Source of the DNA: Asanoa ferruginea
GTDB taxonomy: Bacteria > Actinomycetota > Actinomycetes > Mycobacteriales > Micromonosporaceae
Direction of reading: 5' to 3'
Assembly: GCF_003387075.1 (NCBI RefSeq)
Contig: NZ_QUMQ01000001.1
Location: forward strand, 186,001 to 250,000
DNA length: 64,000 bases
In this document: in pieces, positions 56,247 to 64,000 of the stretch
How the letters are laid out: every line of letters begins with the position of its first letter
Numbering within the stretch: position 1 is the stretch's first letter
Translations under genes and position numbers: made by a program
Notes under the pieces: generated by a model
Seen by the model: only the letters and a program-made list of their open reading frames with translations
The model's database searches: none
Told to the model about the DNA's origin: nothing

Positions 56247-57188
56247 CAAAACCTGGCCATCGAGGCGTACGGACTGGTCAAGCGCTTTGGCGACGTCAGC
56301 GCACTGGACGGCGTCGACCTCACCGTCGAGGCCGGCACGGTGCTCGGGCTGCTCGGGCCCAACGGCGCCGGCAAGACCACCGCCGTGCGGATCCTGGCCA
56401 CCCTGACCCGCCCGGACGCCGGAACCGCCACGGTGCTCGGCCATGACGTGACCCGCGACGGCCACCGGGTGCGCGAGCTCATCGGCCTTGTCGGCCAGCA
56501 CGCCTCCGTCGACGAAGACCTGACCGGCCGGCACAACCTGCACCTGGTCGGCCGCCTGCTCGGCCTGTCCCGCCGGGAGACCGCGGCCCGCGCCGCCACG
56601 CTGCTCGACGAGTTCGGCCTCGCCGACGCCGCCGACCGGCCGGTGAAGACCTACTCGGGCGGCCTGCGCCGGCGCGTCGACCTCGCCGCCAGCCTGGTCA
56701 ACCAGCCGCGGGTGGTGTTCCTCGACGAGCCGACCAGCGGGCTCGACCCGGTCGCCCGCGGCGCCCTCTGGGACCGCGTCCGGGTGCTGGTCGCGGCCGG
56801 CACGACCGTGCTGCTGACCACGCAATACCTGGAGGAGGCCGACGCGCTGGCCGACGAGATCGTGGTGGTCGACCACGGCCGGGTCGCGGCCCGCGGCACC
56901 CCGACCGCTCTCAAACGCCGGCTCGGCACCCAGACGCTCGACCTGCGACTGGCCGACCCGGCCCGGGTCGACGAGGCGGCCGCCCTGGTCACCGCCGTGG
57001 TCGGCGCCGCACCCGCGCGGGTCGGTGAGCGACTCAGCGTGCCGGTCACCGACGGCGCGATGATGCCGGCCGTGGTGCGCCGGCTCGACGAGGCCGGCGC
57101 CGAGATCGCCGAGATCGCGCTGCACCTGCCCAGCCTCGACGACGTGTTCCGGGCGCTGACCGGGGCCGACGCGAGCGTGGCGGCATGA
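56241..57188 (+). CDS. ABC-2 exporter ATPase (DrrA-like)
   Basis: A 315-residue drug-resistance-type ABC ATPase: Walker A GPNGAGKTT (about 40), signature SGGLRRR (about 142), Walker B VFLDEPTSGLDP (about 160-171), and the DrrA-type C-terminal extension. The start is probably GTG 56241 as first codon of a leaderless mRNA; ATG 56244 is one codon later. It overlaps the permease start by 4 bp. It likely exports a hydrophobic drug or metabolite; doxorubicin itself is not implied. Confidence 0.93.
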   Translation: MMQNLAIEAYGLVKRFGDVSALDGVDLTVEAGTVLGLLGPNGAGKTTAVRILATLTRPDAGTATVLGHDVTRDGHRVRELIGLVGQHASVDEDLTGRHNLHLVGRLLGLSRRETAARAATLLDEFGLADAADRPVKTYSGGLRRRVDLAASLVNQPRVVFLDEPTSGLDPVARGALWDRVRVLVAAGTTVLLTTQYLEEADALADEIVVVDHGRVAARGTPTALKRRLGTQTLDLRLADPARVDEAAALVTAVVGAAPARVGERLSVPVTDGAMMPAVVRRLDEAGAEIAEIALHLPSLDDVFRALTGADASVAA

Positions 57189-57955
57189 CCGTCCGGCTGG
57201 CTGCAACCCAGTGCCTGACCCTGGCTTGGCGGGGCATCGTGAAGATCCGGCGGCACCCGGCGACACTGGCGGATGTCGTGTTCGGCCCGGCCATCTTCCT
57301 GGTGCTGTTCGTCTACGTGTTCGGCGGCGCGATCTCCGGCAGCACCCACGACTACCTGCGGTTCGTGTTGCCCGGCATGCTCGGCCTGATGACGCTGCTG
57401 GCCACCATGGGCGTCGGGGTGGCGCTCAACCAGGACATCGAGAAGGGCGTCTTCGACCGGATCCGCAGCCTGCCGACGCTGCGGATCGCCCCGCTGGTCG
57501 GCGCGATCGGCGGTGACATCGTGCGCCAGGTCGTCGCCATCGTCGCGCTGCTCGGCTTCGGCGTGGCGCTCGGCTTCCGGTTCGGCACCGGTCCCCTGCC
57601 GGTGCTCGCGGCCTGTGCGCTGGCGCTCGGTTTCGCCCTCGCGCTGTCCTGGGTGTGGGTGCTGCTCGGCCTCGTCCTGCCCAACGCGCAGGCCGTGCAG
57701 GGCCTCGGCGCGGTGGTCATCTTCCCGGTCGCATTCGCCAGCAACATCTTCGTGCCGACCGACACGATGCCCGGTTGGCTGCGCGCGTTCGTCGAGGTCA
57801 ACCCGGTGCGGCACCTGATGGACGCGTTGCGCGGGCTGCTGCTCGGCGGCCCGGTCGCCCAGCCCGTGCTGATCACGCTGGCCTGGATGGCGGGCTTCGT
57901 GGCGGTGTTCGCCCCGCTGGCGCTGGCCGCCTACCGCAGGCGCAGCGTCACGTAG
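57185..57955 (+). CDS. ABC-2 exporter permease (DrrB-like)
   Basis: A 256-residue membrane partner of the preceding ATPase with six hydrophobic segments. VFGPAIFLVLFVYVFGGAI (about 32-50) and FVEVNPVRHLMDALRGLL (about 202-219) are typical of DrrB-type permeases. ATG 57185 overlaps the ATPase stop (ATGA). Its 3' end overlaps the convergent acetyltransferase gene by 25 bp. Confidence 0.93.
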   Translation: MTVRLAATQCLTLAWRGIVKIRRHPATLADVVFGPAIFLVLFVYVFGGAISGSTHDYLRFVLPGMLGLMTLLATMGVGVALNQDIEKGVFDRIRSLPTLRIAPLVGAIGGDIVRQVVAIVALLGFGVALGFRFGTGPLPVLAACALALGFALALSWVWVLLGLVLPNAQAVQGLGAVVIFPVAFASNIFVPTDTMPGWLRAFVEVNPVRHLMDALRGLLLGGPVAQPVLITLAWMAGFVAVFAPLALAAYRRRSVT

Positions 57956-58362
57956 GTCGCGTCGTCGACGGCGTAGCGCTCGGTCTCGACATACCCGTGC
58001 GCCAGCGCGAAGCGCAGCCCGTCGGTGTTGGTCGCGAGCACCACGGTCTCGATCGCCGCCGGGTCGAGCGCCCGGGCCGCGGCCAGCGCCCGCTCGTGGA
58101 TGAGCTCACCGAAGCCCTGGCGGCGGTGTTCCGGGAGCACCCGGGCGATCACGACGGAGATCCCGTCGGGGTCGACCGGTCGCACGGTCGAGTTGCCGAC
58201 CACGACGTCGCCCGCGTAGGCCAGCTCCAGCTTGTTGCGGCCGGCCCGCTCGCGCACCTCGTCGAGGGTGAGCGGGATCGGCGGGATGACCGTGTTGTGG
58301 ATCAACCGCCAGGTGGCCAGCCCGGCCTCGTCGACCGGCGGGGCGAACCGCAGCTCAGGCAT
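57931..58362 (-). CDS. GNAT-family N-acetyltransferase
   Basis: A 143-residue acetyltransferase. The CoA-binding loop is ARVLPEHRRQGFGELIHERAL (about 73-93, with RRQGFG), and a conserved Asn-containing segment follows (VLATNTDGLRFALAHGYVE). The ATG at 58362 overlaps the radical-SAM stop by 8 bp, so it is co-translated with that gene rather than with the exporter. Substrate unknown. Confidence 0.9.
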   Translation of the reverse strand: MPELRFAPPVDEAGLATWRLIHNTVIPPIPLTLDEVRERAGRNKLELAYAGDVVVGNSTVRPVDPDGISVVIARVLPEHRRQGFGELIHERALAAARALDPAAIETVVLATNTDGLRFALAHGYVETERYAVDDATYVTLRLR

Positions 58363-60292
58363 TGGCGCTGCCGACCGGGGTCAGCGGCAGCAGCTTGCGG
58401 CCGGTCGGGCCGATCTGGATCTCGGTGTCCATCGACGGGCAGACACCGCAGTCGAAGCACGGGGTCCAGCGGCAGTCGTCCTGCTCGTATTCGTTGGTCG
58501 AGTCCTGCCAGTCCTGCCAGAGCCAGTCCTTGTCGAGCCCGGAGTCGAGGTGGTCCCAGGGCAGCACCTCGAGCTCGTCGCGCTCGCGGGTGGTGAACCA
58601 GTCGAGGTCGAGCCCGAAGCCGGGCAGCACCGCCTCGGCCGCGTCGACCCAACGCCGGTAGGAGAAGTGCTCGGACCAGCCGTCGAACCGGCCGCCGTCT
58701 TCCCAGACCTTGCGGATCACCGCGCCGACCCGCCGGTCACCGCGGGACAGCAGGCCTTCGATCAGCGAGGGCTCACCGTCGTGGTAGCGCAGGCCGATCG
58801 CCCGGCCCAGCGAGCGGTCGCTGTTGATCGCCTGCTTGAGCAGCTTGAGCCGGTTGTCGATCACCTCGGGCGACGACATCGAGGCCCACTGGAACGGGGT
58901 GTGCGGCTTGGGCACGAAACCGCCGATGGAGACCGTGCAGCGGATGTCTTTGGTGCCGGTCGCGGCGCGACCGGCCTTGATCACCTCGTGGGCGAGCCGG
59001 GCGATCTGGACCACGTCGTCGTCGGTCTCGGTGGGCAGGCCGCACATGAAGTAGAGCTTCACCTGGCGCCAACCGTTGGTGTAGGCGGTGACCACGGTGC
59101 GGATGAGGTCTTCCTCCGACACCATCTTGTTGATCACCCGGCGGATCCGCTCGGAGCCGCCCTCGGGCGCGAAGGTCAGGCCCGTGCGCCGGCCGTTGCG
59201 GGACAGCTCCTGCGCCAGGTCGATGTTGAACGCGTCGACCCGGGTGGACGGCAGCGACAGCGAGACGTTGGTGCCCTGGTATTGGTCGGCCAGGCCGGAG
59301 CAGATGTCACCGATCTCGGAGTGGTCGGCGCTCGACAGCGAGAGCAGCCCGACCTCGGAGAAGCCGGAGAACTCCAGGCCCTCCTTGACCATCTGGCCTA
59401 CCGTGGTGATCGACCGCTCGCGCACCGGCCGGGTGATCATGCCGGCCTGGCAGAACCGGCAGCCCCGGGTGCAGCCCCGGAAGATCTCGACCGCGTAGCG
59501 CTCGTGCACCGTCTCGGCCAGCGGGACCAGCGGCTTCTTGGGGTAGGGCCACTGGTCGAGGTCCATCGTGGTGCGCTTGTGGACCCGGAACGGGACGCCG
59601 GCCCGGTTGGGGACGACCCGCTGGATCCGCCCGTCGGGCAGGTAGTCGACGTCGTAGAAGCGCGGCACGTAGACGCTCTCGGTCTTGGCCAGCCGCAGCA
59701 GCAGCTCGTCGCGGCCGCCCGGGGAGCCCTCTTCCTTCCAGGCCCGGATCAGCGCGGTGACCTCGAGGACCGCCTCTTCGCCGTCGCCGAGCACGGCCGC
59801 GTCGATGAAGTCGGCGATCGGCTCGGGGTTGAACGCGGCGTGCCCGCCGGCCAGCACGATCGGGTCCTCGTCGGTGCGGTCGGGGGCCAGCAGCGGGATG
59901 CCGGCCAGGTCGAGCGCGGTCAGCATGTTGGTGTAGCCGAGCTCGGTCGCGAACGAGAGACCGAGGATGTCGAAGGCCCGGACGGGGCGGTGCGTGTCGA
60001 CGGTGAACTGCGGCACGCCGCGCTCGCGCATCAGCGCCTCGAGGTCGGGCCAGACCGCGTAGGTGCGCTCGGCCAGCACGTCGGGCTGCTCGTTGAGCAC
60101 CTCGTAGAGGATCTGCACGCCCTGGTTGGGCAGGCCGACCTCGTAGGCGTCGGGATACATCAGGGCCCAGCGCACGGTGGTGGCGTCCCACTCCTTGCGC
60201 ACCCCGCCCAGCTCGCCCCCAACGTATTGGATCGGCTTGCTGACCAGCGGCAGCAGCTCTTCGAGCCGCGGCCACACGGTTTCGACGGTCAT
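58355..60292 (-). CDS. TIGR03960-family radical SAM protein
   Basis: A 645-residue B12-binding-like plus radical-SAM enzyme. The N-terminal part has VGLPNQGVQILYEVLN and the cobalamin-like fold; the 4Fe-4S motif is CTRGCRFC (C-x3-C-x2-C, about 280). GLPTETDDD and a Cys-rich C-terminus (CFDCGVC, about 620) are characteristic. The ATG at 60292 is 4 nt after AAGGAGGGG. In many actinobacteria it lies directly upstream of the TIGR03936 protein and rne; here they are separated. Reaction unknown. Confidence 0.93.
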   Translation of the reverse strand: MTVETVWPRLEELLPLVSKPIQYVGGELGGVRKEWDATTVRWALMYPDAYEVGLPNQGVQILYEVLNEQPDVLAERTYAVWPDLEALMRERGVPQFTVDTHRPVRAFDILGLSFATELGYTNMLTALDLAGIPLLAPDRTDEDPIVLAGGHAAFNPEPIADFIDAAVLGDGEEAVLEVTALIRAWKEEGSPGGRDELLLRLAKTESVYVPRFYDVDYLPDGRIQRVVPNRAGVPFRVHKRTTMDLDQWPYPKKPLVPLAETVHERYAVEIFRGCTRGCRFCQAGMITRPVRERSITTVGQMVKEGLEFSGFSEVGLLSLSSADHSEIGDICSGLADQYQGTNVSLSLPSTRVDAFNIDLAQELSRNGRRTGLTFAPEGGSERIRRVINKMVSEEDLIRTVVTAYTNGWRQVKLYFMCGLPTETDDDVVQIARLAHEVIKAGRAATGTKDIRCTVSIGGFVPKPHTPFQWASMSSPEVIDNRLKLLKQAINSDRSLGRAIGLRYHDGEPSLIEGLLSRGDRRVGAVIRKVWEDGGRFDGWSEHFSYRRWVDAAEAVLPGFGLDLDWFTTRERDELEVLPWDHLDSGLDKDWLWQDWQDSTNEYEQDDCRWTPCFDCGVCPSMDTEIQIGPTGRKLLPLTPVGSANA

Positions 60293-60366
60293 TGACCCCT
60301 CCTTCAATCCCAACCAACCAGGGTACGCGGCGTGATCGGGCGGTCCGCCCGCGCGCCCGGGGCCGT

Positions 60367-60395
60367 CTTGAACAGGTTCAAGAGCGGCGTAGCAT
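60367..60395 (+). promoter_or_regulatory. palindrome-overlapped promoter of prenyltransferase gene
   Basis: TTGAAC (60368-60373), 16 nt, TAGCAT (60390-60395), then 7 nt to the GTG at 60403: a good promoter for a leaderless mRNA. The -35 box lies inside a perfect palindrome CTTGAAC-AG-GTTCAAG (60367-60382), which is likely to be an operator. Confidence 0.7.
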
Positions 60396-60402
60396 CGATG
60401 CC

Positions 60403-61410
60403 GTGAGCAGCCTCAGCGTTGCCGACCGGCTGTCGGCCTGGCGATACGCGTTCGCCACCACCAACCCGCCCGCACAGGGCGTCGTCGACCCGGTCACCCG
60501 CTGGCTGGTGGTGACCCGCGCCGGCGTACTCCCGATGACATTGACCTCGGGTTTGATCGCCGTGCTCCTCGCGGCCGTCGCCACCGTGTCGGTCGATTGG
60601 CTCAACGTCGGGCTCGCCGTCGTCGGGATCGTGGTCGCGCACCTGGCCAACAACCTGATGAACGACCTGACCGACACCGATCTCGGCAACGACACCGCCG
60701 ACTACCCGCGGGCGCTCTACGCGCCGCACCCGATCCTGGCCGGCCTGGTCACCCGCCGGCAGTTGCTCGCCGGCATCGTGCTCTGCCAGGTGATCGACCT
60801 GGCCATCATGATCACGCTGATCGTCCGGCAGAACTGGTGGGTCGCCGCGTTCGCGCTCGGCGGGCTGTTCCTCTCCTGGGCCTACACCGCGCCGCCGCTG
60901 CGCCTCAAGAAGATCGGTCTCGGCGAGCTCGACGTGCTGGTCACCTGGGGTCCGCTGATGGTCGGCGGCGTCTACTACGCCGGCACCGGCACGCTGCCCT
61001 GGGCGGTCGTGGTCGCCGCGCTCGTCTACGCGCTGCTGCCAACCACGGTGCTGATGGGCAAACACATCGACAAGCTGCCGTACGACGCCCGCAGTGGCAC
61101 CCGCACGCTCCCAGTGGTGCTCGGCGAGCCGTTCGGCAAGGCGGCGACCGTCGGCATGATGCTGCTCTACTACGTGGGCGTGGTGGCGCTGGTCGTCGCC
61201 GGCGAGCTGCCCTGGCCGGCGCTGGCCACGCTGGGCGGGCTGCCGACGCTGGTGTGGGTGTGGCGACGGTTCCGCGAGCCCAAGCCCGTCGACCCGCCGC
61301 CCAACAACCCGGTCTGGCCACTGTGGTGGGCACCGCTGGCGTTCATCCACACCCGCCGGGCCGGCGCGCTGCTGATCCTCGGCCTGGCGGCGTGGGCTAT
61401 TTTTCGCTAG
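60403..61410 (+). CDS. UbiA-family prenyltransferase
   Basis: A 335-residue membrane prenyltransferase with about eight or nine hydrophobic segments. The first Asp-rich motif is NDLTDTDLGND (about 87-97) and the second region (GKHIDKLPYDARSGTRTLPV, about 220-239) holds the second Asp pair. It could attach a polyprenyl chain to an aromatic acceptor such as a quinone precursor; MenA, UbiA or another family member cannot be told apart. The GTG at 60403 is set by the promoter spacing. It overlaps the convergent VOC gene by 14 bp. Confidence 0.88.
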   Translation: MSSLSVADRLSAWRYAFATTNPPAQGVVDPVTRWLVVTRAGVLPMTLTSGLIAVLLAAVATVSVDWLNVGLAVVGIVVAHLANNLMNDLTDTDLGNDTADYPRALYAPHPILAGLVTRRQLLAGIVLCQVIDLAIMITLIVRQNWWVAAFALGGLFLSWAYTAPPLRLKKIGLGELDVLVTWGPLMVGGVYYAGTGTLPWAVVVAALVYALLPTTVLMGKHIDKLPYDARSGTRTLPVVLGEPFGKAATVGMMLLYYVGVVALVVAGELPWPALATLGGLPTLVWVWRRFREPKPVDPPPNNPVWPLWWAPLAFIHTRRAGALLILGLAAWAIFR

Positions 61411-61795
61411 GTCCCAGTAGGTCCCATTTGTTACCCGCGACGTCTTCGAAGACGACGACCGTCCCGTAGACCTCGTGCCGCGGTTCGCCGTGGAAGGTCA
61501 CACCCGCTTCGCGCATCCGGGTGTACGCGGCCGCGAAGTCGTCGACCCGCAGGAAGAAACCGACCCGGCCGGCCAACTGGTTGCCGACCACTTTCCGCTG
61601 GTCATCGCCGTCGGCGAGGGCGAGCAGCAGGCCGGTCTGCGCGCCCGGCGGGCGGACCACGACCCAGCGCTTCGGGCGGCCGTCGTTGGTCTCCGCCGGG
61701 CTGTCCTCGACCAGGTCGAAACCGAGGGCGTCGACGAAGAAGCCGATCGCCTCGTCGTAGTCGTCGACGACGAGTGCCGCAAGTTCGATGTGCAT
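61397..61795 (-). CDS. VOC-family (glyoxalase-like) protein
   Basis: A 132-residue vicinal-oxygen-chelate protein with a typical betaalphabetabetabeta start (ALVVDDYDEAIGFFVDALGF) and end (VVFEDVAGNKWDLLGP). A glyoxalase, dioxygenase or resistance-protein role cannot be told from sequence; relatives of this size often have no known substrate. The ATG at 61795 is used; the longer open frame upstream overlaps the next gene. Confidence 0.88.
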   Translation of the reverse strand: MHIELAALVVDDYDEAIGFFVDALGFDLVEDSPAETNDGRPKRWVVVRPPGAQTGLLLALADGDDQRKVVGNQLAGRVGFFLRVDDFAAAYTRMREAGVTFHGEPRHEVYGTVVVFEDVAGNKWDLLGPSEK

Positions 61796-61855
61796 GGCGG
61801 GAAAGGGTAGACCTGCTCGTCTAACCTCGGGTCGGGCTGGGAGAGGAGCGCCGCG

Positions 61856-62929
61856 ATGGCGGAAGAGCAGCGGGAGCGCCGGGACGGCGCGACCGAGCCG
61901 GTCACACCGGCCGATCCGGGCTCTCCCGTCGAGCCGGACCCACCGACCGAGCCGGACCCGCCGACCGCGACGGTCGAGGCGGAGCCGCCGAAGTGGACCG
62001 GTGCCGCGCCGGTGCCGCCGGCCGTGCCGAAGCGCAAGAAGTGGCTCGACGACGAGTCGGGCTTTCCGCCTCCTCCTCCGCCGCCCGCTGAGCGGCGCGA
62101 ACCGACCCGGCAGATGGCCACCGGGCGGATGTTCGAGCCGGACACTCCGGTCGACCCGTGGGCCGACGCCGACCCGTTGCCGGCGTACCCGATGGACGTC
62201 ACTTATCCGCCCACGTGGGTCGAGCCCGCGGTGGCACCCCCAGCGCCGCCGCCGCTTCCCGTTCCTGTTCCGGCCCGCCCTCCGGTCAAGGTCCGCAAGG
62301 CGAAGCGGCCCGAGCCGGCGCTGCCGCCGCCGGGATGGCGGCCGCCGCCCGGCTATGTCGCGGTCCCGGTGCGGCGCCGTCGCCGCTGGCCCTGGTTCGC
62401 GCTGCTCTCGCTGCTCTGCTGCTGCGGCTGCCCGGCGTGGTTCGGTCTGCCGGTCTACGCGCAATACCCGGCCGAGGCGGCGGTGCCGAGCGCGGTCGGC
62501 GGGCTGACGCTGCGCGACGACACGGCGAGCAAGCGCACGGCGCAGCAGCTCGAAGGTGACATGCGCGCCGCCTATCTGTTCGCCGCCTCGACCTTCGCCG
62601 GGCTGTTCGTCGACAGCGACAACAAGCGGGCCACGGTCTACGGCACGACCGGGTTCCATTGGTCTCCGGACAGTGACGTCGCGGCTGAGATCAGCCGGGT
62701 GACGCCCACCTACAAGTTGCACGACGTGCAGACCGTGAAGGCGACCGAACGCGGCGAGGCCCGGCGGTGCGGGGTCGGCACCGACAAGGGCGCGGAGGTG
62801 GTCGTCTGCTCCTGGGTGGACTACGGCAGCCTCGGCACCGGCGTGTTCACCCGGCTCGACGTCGGCGACAGCAACAACCGGCTGAGTGCTCTGCGCGACA
62901 CGATCGTCACGCGCAAATCGAAGGGTTGA
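61856..62929 (+). CDS. hypothetical Pro-rich membrane protein
   Basis: A 357-residue protein. Residues 1-175 are very Pro-rich with charged repeats (PTEPDPPTEPDPPT) and are probably disordered; a strongly basic stretch (VRRRRRWPW, about 172-180) leads into a Cys-rich hydrophobic segment (LLSLLCCCGCPAWFGLPVY, about 184-202). The rest (about 205-357) is an extracytoplasmic globular domain with two later cysteines (about 305 and 318). No family recognised. The ATG at 61856 follows GGAGAGGAG. It is a single gene. Confidence 0.75.
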   Translation: MAEEQRERRDGATEPVTPADPGSPVEPDPPTEPDPPTATVEAEPPKWTGAAPVPPAVPKRKKWLDDESGFPPPPPPPAERREPTRQMATGRMFEPDTPVDPWADADPLPAYPMDVTYPPTWVEPAVAPPAPPPLPVPVPARPPVKVRKAKRPEPALPPPGWRPPPGYVAVPVRRRRRWPWFALLSLLCCCGCPAWFGLPVYAQYPAEAAVPSAVGGLTLRDDTASKRTAQQLEGDMRAAYLFAASTFAGLFVDSDNKRATVYGTTGFHWSPDSDVAAEISRVTPTYKLHDVQTVKATERGEARRCGVGTDKGAEVVVCSWVDYGSLGTGVFTRLDVGDSNNRLSALRDTIVTRKSKG

Positions 62930-62958
62930 ATCCCTCGAAAGAGGGGCACAATGATCGG

Positions 62959-64000
62959 ATGATCCGCCGGTGGCTGTTCGCCGACCAATTGGGGCCGCAC
63001 TTCCTCGACGCGCCCCGCCAACCGGTCCTGCTGGTCGAGTCGAAGGCCGTCTTCCGGCGCCGCGCGTTCCACCGGCAGAAGGCCCACCTCGTGCTTTCCG
63101 CCCTGCGCCACCGCGCCGCCGAACTCGGTGATCAAGCGATCTTCCTGCGCACGGAGACCTACGCCGAGGCGCTACGCAAGGTCAGCGGCGAACCACTCGA
63201 CGTATGCCATCCGACCTCTCGCCGTGCTCACGAGTTCGTGCAGGGTCTTGACGGGGTGACCGTGCGGCCGCCCCGCGGCTTCGCCACCAGCCCCGCTTCG
63301 TTCGTGGCCTGGGCCGACGGCCGGCACGGGCGCCTGCGGATGGAAGACTTCTACCGCGACGCCCGGCGCCGCCTCGACGTGCTGATGGATGGCGACGCAC
63401 CCGCCGGCGGGCGGTGGAACCTCGACACGGAGAACCGCCAGCCACCGCCCCGCGAAGGCATGGAGGTGCCGGCACCGCCAATGCCGGTGGAAGACGAGAT
63501 CGACGAGGGCGTACGCGCCGACCTCGACCAGTGGGAACGCGAGGGCATCCGTTTCGTCGGCGCCGACGGCCCGCGGCTGTTCCCGGCAACCCGCGCCGAG
63601 GCGCTGGCCAGGCTGCGGCATTTCATCAACCACCGACTATCGGCGTTCGGCCCTTATGAAGACGCGATGCTCGCCGACGACCCATGGATGGCCCACAGCA
63701 TGCTGTCGGCGCCGCTCAACCTGGGCCTGATCGACCCGTTGGACGCCGTACGCCGCGCGGAGGACGCCTACCGCGCCGGCAAGGCGCCACTGTCGAGCGT
63801 GGAGGGCTTCGTCCGCCAACTCATCGGCTGGCGCGACTACATCTGGCACCTCTACTGGTATTTCGGCGCCGACTACGGCGGCGCCGACGGCCTGCGCGCC
63901 ACCCGTCCGGTCCCGTCGTGGTTCCAGTCGCTCGACGCCGACTCGGTCGAGGCCCGCTGCCTGGCCGACGTCCTGCGCGGCGTCCGCGACCGGGGCTGGG
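62959..64000 (+). CDS. FeS-type photolyase/cryptochrome (PF04244), 3' end beyond the window
   Basis: At least 347 residues; the end is cut by the window. It has the signature of the deoxyribodipyrimidine photolyase-related family (FeS-BCP, to which Agrobacterium PhrB belongs): starts MIRRWLFADQLGPHFLD, and has MEDFYRDARRRLDVLMDGDA (about 130-149) followed by GGRWNLDTENR. These proteins repair (6-4) photoproducts or act as blue-light receptors, with FAD, a lumazine cofactor and a 4Fe-4S cluster whose cysteines would be in the missing C-terminus. ATG 62959 follows GAGGGGCACAATG. Runs off the right end. Confidence 0.92.
   Translation, partial: MIRRWLFADQLGPHFLDAPRQPVLLVESKAVFRRRAFHRQKAHLVLSALRHRAAELGDQAIFLRTETYAEALRKVSGEPLDVCHPTSRRAHEFVQGLDGVTVRPPRGFATSPASFVAWADGRHGRLRMEDFYRDARRRLDVLMDGDAPAGGRWNLDTENRQPPPREGMEVPAPPMPVEDEIDEGVRADLDQWEREGIRFVGADGPRLFPATRAEALARLRHFINHRLSAFGPYEDAMLADDPWMAHSMLSAPLNLGLIDPLDAVRRAEDAYRAGKAPLSSVEGFVRQLIGWRDYIWHLYWYFGADYGGADGLRATRPVPSWFQSLDADSVEARCLADVLRGVRDRGW

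Noticed and set aside
54802-58362. Methyltransferase, TetR, DrrAB and acetyltransferase as a biosynthetic gene cluster
   Set aside because: No scaffold-forming enzyme (PKS, NRPS, terpene cyclase, RiPP precursor) is present; the genes have separate promoters and opposite strands.

Overview
The window is chromosomal DNA from a very GC-rich actinobacterium. Several signs point to Micromonosporaceae or a close relative: the gene order, frequent GTG and TTG starts, many 4-bp start/stop overlaps, a DUF397 protein, an actinobacterial-type RNase E with a long Arg/Ala/Glu-rich N-terminus, and many leaderless starts. The family assignment is inference. No ribosomal RNA, tRNA, phage, transposase or CRISPR array was found.

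Most of the window is one conserved housekeeping block read on the minus strand, in the order TIGR03960 radical-SAM protein, its TIGR03936/DUF2344 partner, rne, rplU, rpmA, obgE, nadD, rsfS, a histidine phosphatase, degV, comEA, comEC, holA, rpsT, hemW, hrcA, dnaJ, rsmE, a HIT protein, PhoH, ybeY, a CorC-type protein, a cytidine-deaminase-like protein and era. era is cut by the left edge. These genes serve ribosome assembly and maturation, RNA decay, replication, NAD synthesis, DNA uptake and heat-shock control.

Accessory genes are spliced into this block, mostly on the plus strand. 5.7-8.1 kb holds a GH3 glycosidase. 11.4-16.2 kb holds a DUF4870 membrane protein, an enoyl-CoA hydratase, a lysozyme-like exported protein and a phytanoyl-CoA-dioxygenase-like enzyme. 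19.4-25.7 kb holds lepA, a Nudix hydrolase, a GlsB-type membrane protein and a sugar ABC importer without its ATPase. 33.2-35.7 kb holds a secreted galactose-oxidase homologue. 37.6-45.3 kb holds an aminopeptidase N, a DUF397 protein, an attenuator-controlled trpS, a 14-TM drug-efflux protein and an acetyltransferase. 47.7-50.7 kb holds an ABC exporter with a divergent TetR regulator, and a lipoprotein. 54.8-58.4 kb holds a methyltransferase, a TetR regulator with a DrrAB-like exporter, and an acetyltransferase. The right end holds a UbiA-type prenyltransferase, a VOC protein, a Pro-rich membrane protein and an FeS-type photolyase/cryptochrome cut by the right edge.

The clearest unexplained structures are two GC-rich tandem-repeat arrays, each in a gap between convergent genes and each with an AT-rich long palindrome at one end: 16257-16810 with a perfect 50-bp palindrome at 16877-16926, and about 44156-44870 with a near-perfect 38-bp palindrome at 44072-44109. 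Regulation visible in the sequence includes a complete Trp attenuator upstream of trpS (leader peptide with Trp-Trp), a CIRCE operator at hrcA-dnaJ, palindromic operator candidates next to both TetR genes and at the prenyltransferase promoter, and twelve start codons with a TANNNT hexamer exactly 6 or 7 nt upstream, the pattern expected of leaderless mRNAs.
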